Assembly: GCA_030407005.1 (NCBI GenBank)
Contig: JAUDYN010000006.1
Coordinates: forward strand, 1,612,001-1,676,000
DNA from: Desarmillaria ectypa
Lineage: Eukaryota; Basidiomycota; Agaricomycetes; Agaricales; Physalacriaceae
Reading direction: 5' to 3'
Length of the DNA: 64,000 nt
Shown here piece after piece: positions 55,831-64,000 of this stretch; positions within the stretch are counted from its first letter, which is position 1; each line of letters starts with the position of its first letter. Made by a program: the position numbers and the translations under genes. Below the pieces are notes generated by a model. It was given only the letters and a program-made list of their open reading frames with translations, was not told the origin of the DNA and did no database searches.

Positions 55831-57521
55831 CTTTCTATCGGACCGCCACATCTGCCACTAGCGCCTGACTATCGTGACATCAAATTTTCTTTGGAAGCAG
55901 TGATGGCACCGTGGATTGAAGAGGCCGCTCAGAAGCGAGGATCGGAGGAGGGAGCAGCAGGAATCAGTGTCAGAGAATGAACGATGATGGTCCTTCCGAG
56001 GTACCGCTGTGTCGCGAGTAAGTATTCTCTTCTATTTTTTTGTGCCGAGAGGCTTGTTTAGTTAATAACCTCCGCAGGCGAACTACCAACGAGATTCCTC
56101 TCAATTGACACCCCGGCCGCAGCTCGTAGTGGCGTCAAGGGTCTTGGAAATGATGCTTTGAGGTTAGTGTGCATCAAGGACGATGCCACAAACGAAAACG
56201 ACGTATCTGTCGTTGATAAAATACTACAAAATTGGTTCAGTTCCAAGTGGCCAATACCAGCAGCTTGGGAGACGTGACTTTGTATTTATTAGGATGTATT
56301 TCATGCGGCATTTAATCATATTACTAGTATCACACGACTTTACCTTCGAGTCAAGGTTACAGACACGATTTGAAGGTGCAGCGAATGACGATTCCAGTCA
56401 GTAAGTTGTTTGGCCTGCTCCCAACCCGCTCCGGTGAACTCTTGGCTAACAAGTAACCGGAGATCCCCACTGTTGGCCTCCCCAACTTGGATCGACTCAC
56501 TATCATGAAGTGACCAGTCGTAGACACCGGTACCTTCAAAATTTCTGCGATTTCTATTCTTTTCCCTGATGCTCTAACACTCATTCTTCGAAGGTGCCTA
56601 AAGAACACCCACTCCTGGTAAGCAGCTATTTCGGACCAGGCAAAACCGGCAAAAAAGGGTGGATAACATGTGAAATTCTGACAAAGTTTTTGACCACAAC
56701 AAAATGAATCGGGATTCCCATTAATGGTAAAGCCGACGGATTTTCTTGTGATTAAAAGACTTCGTCAAAATTTCATCTCTATTCTGATTGTTTCCCTTGT
56801 ATTCTGACGGGCGCGAGTTAACGGTCATCTGCCAGGAGTGACCGAGTCTGCTTTTGAAACTCGGAACTAACTCGGCACCCCAACGCAGGCTTAATATGCT
56901 TCGTTCGTCTTCGCCGCTGAGGACTTCGCCAAAATCCAACAGTCTGGAGATATCTCTAAGTGGTTCTCTGTCAGACTTAGGATGACTGAGCTTTTAGCTG
57001 CCTTCCCTTGCAGAGCATAAGCTCAGTGCTCGGAAGCGACATTGATATATGTCCCCAATCAAGCCCGTAGGTGGGCGATCCCTCACTTGCGGAAACATAG
57101 GGAAACATCACTCATAGTGACGCCAGCTGTCCCCGACTCTGAGAAATCCTGTTACGGCGTTTCTGCCACAAGATGAATGACGATGCGCACTCTGATACAG
57201 AATCTAGCATTCTCCCTTAAATTGGCCCGCCAACCACCCCGTTGTGTCCTTTTTGGGATTTATGCAGCCAAATCAGCCTGAACGCCGCCTTTCCAGGCTG
57301 TTCGTGCTTTCTTCCTCTGACCCATGTTGTGTCGTATGATTGATTGTTCGATACGCGTTCACACTAATGCCGACTTGCTACTCGATGAAGAGTACGACAA
57401 TTTGACTCCTTTTGAGTTCCCCGCATGGACTTTTTGGAGCCCTTCAAAAATTCTCCTCCCTTCTGTATATAACAGCGCTTGCTGGAAAGCTCGGCGTCCA
57501 AACCTCCTCGCCTTTCCTACG
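55831..57521. other. intergenic region
   Basis: About 1.7 kb. The first 200 bases may still be decayed Stealth C-terminal sequence (a frame with DIKFSLEAVMAPWIEEA near 55880). The remaining frames are short and unsupported on both strands. Confidence 0.4.
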
Positions 57522-60034
57522 ATGCGCCGAGCATTTGTAGTACCTCTTCTTCTAAGTACAACTGTCTTTTGCCAACAGATTTGGGACATCGTAAGTCATC
57601 AGAAACTACCTGCTTCTCAAGTTCTTATCTGAATTGTACTAGTGGCAAACAACTTGGGATAGATCCAAGCTCTTTACCTCGCTTGCCCCTTCCGCGCCGA
57701 TAAATTTTCAGTCTCCCGGCAGTATCGGAAGCGCAGATATTGTTGTAAACGATACGTCCACATACCAGTCGGTCTGGGGATTCGGTGGATCACTCAGTAA
57801 GTCTAGCATGAACATATCAAGGACTCTGAACCAAATGGGATATCATAGCTGATTCATCTGCGTTGATATTGAATAATTTGAAGGTACATGGTATTCCCTG
57901 TCGTGCTCGAAGTTTATGAGCTTATGTTGTTCGCTTTTACTAGTGCACAAACCCCAGCAACTACTGGACGCTTATGAAATATCTGTTTGACCCCACGGAC
58001 GGTGCAAACGCTGCAGGTTTGAGTTATATTCGTGTTCCTCTGGGCGCATCCGATTTCTCCGCAAGCCGTGAGTTATTTACAGCACGCACTGATCTATGCA
58101 CGCGGCTGAAACACGATTAGAATACAGCTTCGATGATTCGAGCGGTGACATGTCCTTCGCCAAATTCAACATAGATGCAGCGCCATCATATTTGTTCTCT
58201 ATCCTCAAGGACATAATCTCCATTAATAGCCGTAAGTGTGCTTCGCTATCATAACAGTGTTATTGACCAAGACGTGACTTCATAGTCGTAAAGGTACACG
58301 TTCTGCCTTGGTCTCCGCCTGGATGGATGAAAGACAGCGGAACGATGAACGGGGGAACCCTCAAGTCAACTATGGTTACTAAATGTATGTCTCGTCTCCT
58401 TTTCCGTCGTGTACAGCACCAAAGTGGATGACAGATGCGACATACCTCCTCAAATGTCTGCAAGGATTCCGATCTAAAGGCGTACCGCTTTACGCCATAT
58501 CGATACAGAACGAGCCTCAGAATAATTTAAACGCATCTCCAACCGCTACTTTCAGTGCGGCTACCGAGGGAAGAATCGGAACGGCTTTGAGGGCCCTGAT
58601 GGATAACTTTGGCTTCGAATCGGTGAAGCTTATTGGGTGGGACCACAACTGGGATGGTGCTGGAAGCTATGCTACCGACCTTATGGACGCAGCTGGCGAC
58701 GCCTTTGATGGTGTGGCTTTCCATTGCTATGCGGTAGGCGATCCATTTGCGTCTTATGCCCAGAGCTCACGAGTCTGGGTTAAGGGAAATGTTTCCGAAC
58801 AGGACATGTTCCACACCAAATATCCTGGCAAGGAGGTAAGCTTTGATTCCGGAACTCGAAAGGACTGCAACTAATGGTGCCCGTCAGATTTATTTCACCG
58901 GTGAGTAAACGCGTTGTAAATCGTGTAGCATCCACTGAGTTCGGTCATGGATTCAGAGTGCACAGGAAGTTTAGGTAAACCGTTTTTGTTTTTCGTGTAC
59001 CGTCGCGGATCCTGATGGACGTTTTCAGGCAGTGATTGGTGGAGCGACATCAAGGCAAGTGTTTCCTTATAGTCATTAAGCCATCGCGTGGCTTACATGA
59101 ATTTCACATCACACTTAGTGGTACATGGACAATATGTACGTCTCTTACATCCTCTTACCGCCCCTATATTAAGGAGCATTCAACTTTTTTTCAGTTTCAT
59201 AGGTATTTTTCTTTGTTTCGTTTTGTCTTTCCACCACTCACCCTATGGCGGTACAGGCGCAATAGAGCACAACTCTCACTCCGGCCTCATGTGGAACATC
59301 GCTCTGGATGGTAACGGAGAACCCAGATACCCTGGGACGACCAGCTGCGGCGAAGGCTGTCGGGCTATTGTTCAAGTCAATTCCGATGGAACATACAGTG
59401 TTAATCAGGAATGTAAGGGTTGACCATACTTTATTTGTTGCTTCGACGACACTCATCGTCGCGTCATCAGTCTATGCGATGGCCCAAGCGTCCAAAGCCA
59501 TTATTCCAAAGGATAAAGGTGGCCCGTTCGGTAAACGCGTCCAATTAAGCATTGGTGGCGATTTGAGCTGGGCTCTCCGTGTTGGCGCATACGTCACAGG
59601 AAGGACCTCGTCATCGGACTGGTTGAGATATTCTTTGGTTGTGTTGAATTGTAGGTGGTCTATACTCAAACTGTGCTAGTAACTAACTAATCCCTCTTAG
59701 GGTATGATCAACCTAACGGCACGTGGAGTCCTCAACCTGTCGAGACTACGATAGAATTCAGGGGCAAGCAGGCGCGTATCTATGCACTTTCGCGTGAGAA
59801 GATGGGCTAACTGCAGGAACAGGCCAGGTACACTTTCCCTGTCGGTGTCACAACTCTGTGGTGGTACGGTATGTGTGACGTTGGTTCACTTTTCTGGAGG
59901 TACCGCTTACTGAACGCTATCCAGGTTCCCCTCAGTCGTCGTTGGTGCAAGAGCCATTTGAGGTCTACGCCCAAACTGGACAGAACGAGCCAGAGATATT
60001 AAAGATGTCTCTAGAAACACGAGACGAGCTGTAA
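57522..60034 (+). CDS. GH30 endo-beta-1,6-glucanase-like, secreted
   Basis: GH30 beta-1,6-glucanases cut fungal-wall glucan by a retaining mechanism. A signal peptide (MRRAFVVPLLLSTTVFC) opens the frame at 57522. Blocks are VWGFGGSLTDSSALILNNL, GLSYIRVPLGASDFS, VHVLPWSPPGWMKDSGTMN, the acid/base region SIQNEPQNN, GWDHNWDG, FDGVAFHCYAVG and the nucleophile Glu in YFTECTGS. HSGLMWNIALDGNGEPR, YAMAQASKAIIPKDKGG and SWALRVGAYVTGR lead into TTIEFRGKQA and FPVGVTTLWWYG. About a dozen introns splice without internal stops. The last-but-one intron is ambiguous. A GC donor at 59774 with acceptor at 59827 gives the family sequence KQAYTFPVG, while a GT donor at 59776 gives KQARQVHFPVG. In a basidiomycete the enzyme may serve wall remodelling or attack on other fungi. 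Confidence 0.9.
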
Positions 60035-61325
60035 ATGGAAACACTGTAATGTGAACTTCGAGTGTAATTTAGTGCTCTCTTTAATTAGTTTATCACGGCT
60101 GCTCTCCATACCTTACAGAAATGGAACAGCGAATAATGATCAATAATCTACCGCTGCTGTTCAGTCGTAGACCCAAGTAATGATCATCGTGCTGACGATT
60201 GTTAGAAATGTGTAGAATTTAAGTCGAACTTAAGTCGAACCAAGTTCGTTGCAAAGTCGCCAAAAAGTCACGGACATTCGCCCGGATCCGGGTACTTGAA
60301 CGGTAACCGGTGCACATGCCAGATTTTTTTCTTCAACGAACTTCCATCTTCTGGCAGCAGACGAAAACCTACAAGGCCCATTTCGTACAGGACTCATAGT
60401 CCTATCTCACGGGTGGTTATAGTCTGATCGTTTATCTCTGCGACTTAAGAGTCCATATACCGAGTTCTGGTCACGATTGGCCGAAGGACGTACCAGAAAT
60501 TCTGCGTCCAGGTTACCCTTCACTGCCCTAAGAAACTTTGTCTTGAAGAGAACGTTGGGCAGTCTACAAGTATGTTTGGGGTACGTCATAGAGACTAGGT
60601 AGTACCCTGTCAGCGGACAAGGCTGTCGGCGCGCCGACGTGTTTCTGTGAATGCAAGTCGTGTCTAATGACTGCCGATGGACTTGGTGTCTGTTGCGACT
60701 GCACTATTTCTTGTCTACGATTGCACCATATACTACCAATTGCTTCACGATCAACATCAGTAGATTGATAGTCGATGTGGTTCAATTTTTGTGCGTACGA
60801 GGCCTGCGTCTTATAATACGGTTGGTGCAGTGCGACTGCTACTCAGCGCACTTTGTGTGGCGTACTTCATCACCGGATTTGCGCCATTGATGTGCGTGAG
60901 CCGACTCAGCCTATTTTTCTTCATCTGCTGGACGGGACGGCACAAATTTTTTGATCAACTATTTGCTCTTTGGAGTGTTTTCATACAAACAGCCTCTCCA
61001 TTTTCGCCTGGTGTGTTGTTTTAAATCTCGCCTAATACTGACATTCATTGCGCTTTGTTTCGCTAGTCCCACATGGTATCTGAGCTTTTGCAAGAAATAT
61101 TTAATAATCATTCGTAATTCATTTTCTATAAAACACTACATGTATCGTGTCAATAATAAAGTAATGATAATTATTTACTGTGCTATCGAAAAACAAGTAT
61201 GTCAGCCATCGTCCTCTGTGTCGCCAACGCCGTGAATATTGCTGCTGACTGTTGTGGGACACGAGGATCTCGGAAGGTGATTGCCCAATTTGGTACACGT
61301 TGCTTGATCACTCCCACCACGTCCA
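60035..61325. other. intergenic region
   Basis: About 1.3 kb. It contains a tandem AAGTCGAAC/TTAAGTCGAAC repeat near 60222-60240 and AT-rich sequence rich in short frames. There is no supported gene. Confidence 0.5.
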
Positions 61326-61988
61326 ATGAATCTCTCCCTCTATAGCATCAATGCATTCATAGTCCTCGATACTGAAGGACACCGCGTCCTTGCAAAATAT
61401 TACAGGCCCAAAGGCCATCCTCAAGGCGAAACCAAAGAACTGCTCACGCTGAAAGACCAGAAAGCATTTGAGAAAGGGCTCTGGCAAAAGACGAAGAAGG
61501 CTGGAGGTGCAATTGCTTCATCTGGCCGGGAGGAACAACATACTGATATTAAGCGCAGGAGATATCATCCTATTCGAATCCAAGCTCGCCGTGTACAAGC
61601 ATTCCCTCGACCTCATTATATACTTCATCGCTGGGCCCACGGAGAACGAGCTCATGCTTTCGGCGGCACTTAATTCGCTCATCGACGCGCTGTCACTGTT
61701 GCTGAGGAATCAACTCGAAAAGAGGGCCGTGTTGGAGAACTTGGATATGGTATTGCTGTGTCTGGACGAGACGATTGACGATGGGTGCGTCGAAGATACT
61801 CTTGTCTTTGGCGTACTGCTCATTTCCCATTCTGTAGAATCATCATGGACACAGATGCTGCTGCTATTGCGTCCAGAGTGAGCCGGCCACGCCCCGACAC
61901 GACAGATATCGTCATCAATGAGCAGACGATAATGAATGCATACCAGACTGTGAAAGATAAAATGGCTCAGCGCATGGCGCAGTTTTAG
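61326..61988 (+). CDS. RET3: coatomer subunit zeta
   Basis: Zeta-COP is the small subunit of the COPI coat that buds retrograde Golgi-to-ER vesicles. Three exons (61326-61506, 61559-61784, 61838-61988) sum to 558 nt, or 185 aa, the normal length. Conserved segments are LYSINAFIVLDTEGHRVLAKYY, LKDQKAFEKGLW and DIILFESKLAVYKHSLDLIIY. The signature GPTENELMLSAALNSLIDAL is followed by LLRNQLEKRAVLENLDMVLLCLDETIDDG. The C-terminal helix contains AQRMAQF. The acceptor after the first exon restores the GGDIILFESKLAVYK junction. The yeast homologue is Ret3. The gene is single-copy and intact, as expected for an essential trafficking component. Confidence 0.95.
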
Positions 61989-62606
61989 AGTGGTATGTCC
62001 ACTTATGCTCAAGTCGTCGAAATTAACCTTGGGATAGCCCTCTTCTCGTAGATGTGTTGTTTATTTCATTGCAATTATTCTCTTGTATCCGATCGGACAT
62101 TCGTTGCTTTTTTATTTTTCTTGAACACCCTGCAACGCCCGGCATCCAAAAATCGAAATGTGATATGCTGTAATAGGTCAACAACTATCGCACAACGCGT
62201 CTACCACTCTTGCATACAAGGCTCGGCTTACGACCCTTCTGTAAACTTTGCTTTAGGTGAGACGTTTGACAATTCGCGATGGTTTGTTTTTGGAACCCGT
62301 GTCGAATGGAACAGTTACGGCCTCAACGGTTCTCCAATCTGAGGCGCCACATTTTGGGGTATGCGAAGATCGACGGGTCCATATTCCGCCTTCATATCGC
62401 GATCCGCTTGCGAGATAGACTTGAAATCCCAACACTAGCAGCGAGAAATAAAATGACATTCTTTTACCTTCAGCAAATGTTTTCGGACCGGCAACCATCA
62501 CAAGAATGCATATCCCGTGAACGACATCAACGTCATTTGGCTGGATCCATACGGACCGGTTGGCGTATAAAGCTCGAGCTGACAGTGGACTGATCAAAAC
62601 ATCGTA
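61989..62606. other. intergenic region
   Basis: About 620 bases between the zeta-COP stop and the GH79 start. A short plus-strand frame ending VEWNSYGLNG lies near 62225-62340 but has no start or family support. Confidence 0.5.
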
Positions 62607-64000
62607 ATGCAACCCCTTCCCCTCCTTCTGGCCTTCTCCACCTGCGTCCTAGCAGAAAACCTCTCCAACATCCGCTTGTCCGGCCCTTCTACACTTCCTC
62701 CAGATGCATCCAAATACCTCAACCCAGCATTAGCCAGTTTCAGCATCGAGACCGCCTTCTGGACCTCATACGTCGGGAATGTGTCCAACCCTAACTCACT
62801 AACTCAAAACCTACTGGAGAATCTTAAAAGCAGAACTGGTGTACCTGCAGAAATCCGGATTGGTGGCATTACCGCTGACTCGACGTACTGGAGCTCGACT
62901 TTGGATGTGGCCTTGTTCAATTTTATCACTGATGAGTGCGACATGTGGTTTGTTCTGTTTCTGTCAGGCCTTGATCGTTTGCAGTGGAACTCTGCATAAC
63001 ACGACAGTTGGGCCAGAGTTTTGGAAAACTATGGATTTGCTACCAGAGGGAACGAAAATAGTCTTCAACTTGGTGTGTTTCTTTACATTCGATTCCCCAG
63101 AGTTCATAGATCGATGAGTAGGATCTCGAAGACCTCGATTTTGAGGGTGCTTTGGACATGGCGACGGTTGCCGTAGAGAATACGAAGTCCGGGCAGTTGA
63201 TTGGAATGGAAAGTACGCTGCTTCTCTTCCCGTCATTGATGAGTGGCTTGACATGTCCTTGAGCAGTCGGAAACGAACCCGATCATTATCTCAGGTTCAC
63301 ACCGCGAAGCTACACCAATCTATGGATGGTAGATAGGATTACTATTTTTTCTACTTGTCGCTTAGACTGCTTTTAGCCCTGGACTAAGAACATATCAGAC
63401 GCGCTGAACATCTCGACGCCATTCTTCCAGATTGCCGCCACTGCTGAAGATCCACTTTGGCCTTACGGAACAGCGGCGGCTAATGCACAGTTGGATTGTG
63501 TGAGTGTGTTAGCAGTGGGTGCAAATAATGATAGCACGGTGAAGACGTGTAGTGAGCACACGTATCAATATAGTGTAAGGGCATCTTTATTTCCGAAGTG
63601 ATGCATATGTGTACTGACTATGATGTTAGGTATGCGATCCAGTCCGTCTGCGGCAGGCTACGCTGGCTAACCTGGTGAGTTCTATAGACGTTTTATCCCC
63701 GTACTCGACATGACGCGCGTCGAGGTTAATCATACTCGTCTAGCCCAGTAGGCCAACTTTAACTTCCTCGTCATGTCGATAGCGCTTACATGCTCATCAG
63801 GTATCTCGACTTGTGGCAGCCTCGCATCAAAAGCGTTCGCGAACAGCTAGGTTCAGATTCATTTGTCATTGGTACGTTATCGCTGTCCATTTCGACACTG
63901 CAAGGTGTTCATCTTCCCTCTCAACCAGGGGAATACAATTCAGTATCATGCTCTGGCAGAGATGGGGTTAGCAACACATTTGGTCAAGCCTTGTGGCTTC
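62607..64000 (+). CDS. GH79 beta-glucuronidase-like, secreted (5' part only)
   Basis: GH79 enzymes release glucuronic acid or 4-O-methylglucuronic acid from arabinogalactan proteins. The start at 62607 gives a signal peptide (MQPLPLLLAFSTCVLA). The mature part shows LSGPSTLPPDASKYLNPALAS, FSIETAFWTSYVGN, LLENLKSRTGVPAEIRIGG, TADSTYWS, LPEGTKIVFNL and GMEIGNEPDHY. The last contains the acid/base Glu in NEP. SYTNLWMPWTKNI, FFQIAATAEDPLWPY and FVIGEYNSVSCSGRDGVSNTFGQALW follow at the edge, the last holding the nucleophile Glu in GEYNS. Exons are short and several introns of 45-60 nt are visible. The splice near 63675-63780 is not fully resolved. The gene continues beyond 64000, so the C-terminal beta domain is not seen. 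Confidence 0.88.

Overview
The window is nuclear DNA of a filamentous basidiomycete, most likely an Agaricomycete and probably a wood or litter decayer. Genes are dense and heavily split by about 45-60 nt introns with fungal GT..AG and TACTAAC-like signals. Several exons are only 8-26 nt long. Genes lie on both strands without operons. The inventory includes plant- and fungal-wall enzymes (GH95, GH3, GH30, GH79 and a broken AA9) and protein families typical of Agaricomycetes.

Left third (1-23.7 kb). Homoserine dehydrogenase is followed by a tRNA-dihydrouridine synthase and a galactonate-dehydratase-like enzyme that diverge from a 227 bp intergenic region. Next come an unrecognised low-complexity protein, an SRRM1-type PWI/RS splicing factor, a clearly decayed AA9 lytic polysaccharide monooxygenase, a conserved secreted protein of unknown function, a TMEM53/DUF829 protein, a small single-pass membrane protein, a GH95 alpha-L-fucosidase-like enzyme and a fungal S41-family peptidase-like protein.

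Middle (23.7-46 kb). A gene-poor stretch of 23.7-30.4 kb holds a foldback (inverted repeat) element. A divergent pair of sugar/polyol oxidoreductases follows (a KduD-like SDR and a sorbitol-dehydrogenase-like MDR), then a tRNA-Gly(GCC) with a 10 nt intron. After it lie a degraded SRPK-like kinase, a roughly 240 bp diverged tandem repeat, a small cysteine-containing secreted protein, an NAD-malic-type enzyme and a Ser/Thr/Asn-rich single-pass membrane protein.

Right third (46-64 kb). This part holds an intronless F-box protein, an intracellular GH3 beta-glucosidase with a PA14 insert, a decayed Stealth-family (GNPTAB-like) phosphotransferase, a GH30 beta-1,6-glucanase, the coatomer zeta subunit, and the 5' part of a GH79 beta-glucuronidase that runs off the window.

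The main points of interest are three well-supported pseudogenes (AA9, SRPK-like kinase, Stealth), four or five introns that appear to use GC donors, the foldback element, the tandem and dispersed repeats, and two conserved membrane or secreted proteins of unknown function. I found no CRISPR array, rRNA gene, intact transposase or reverse transcriptase. Gene models were spliced by hand from the sequence. Exon sums divisible by three are reported where I checked them.
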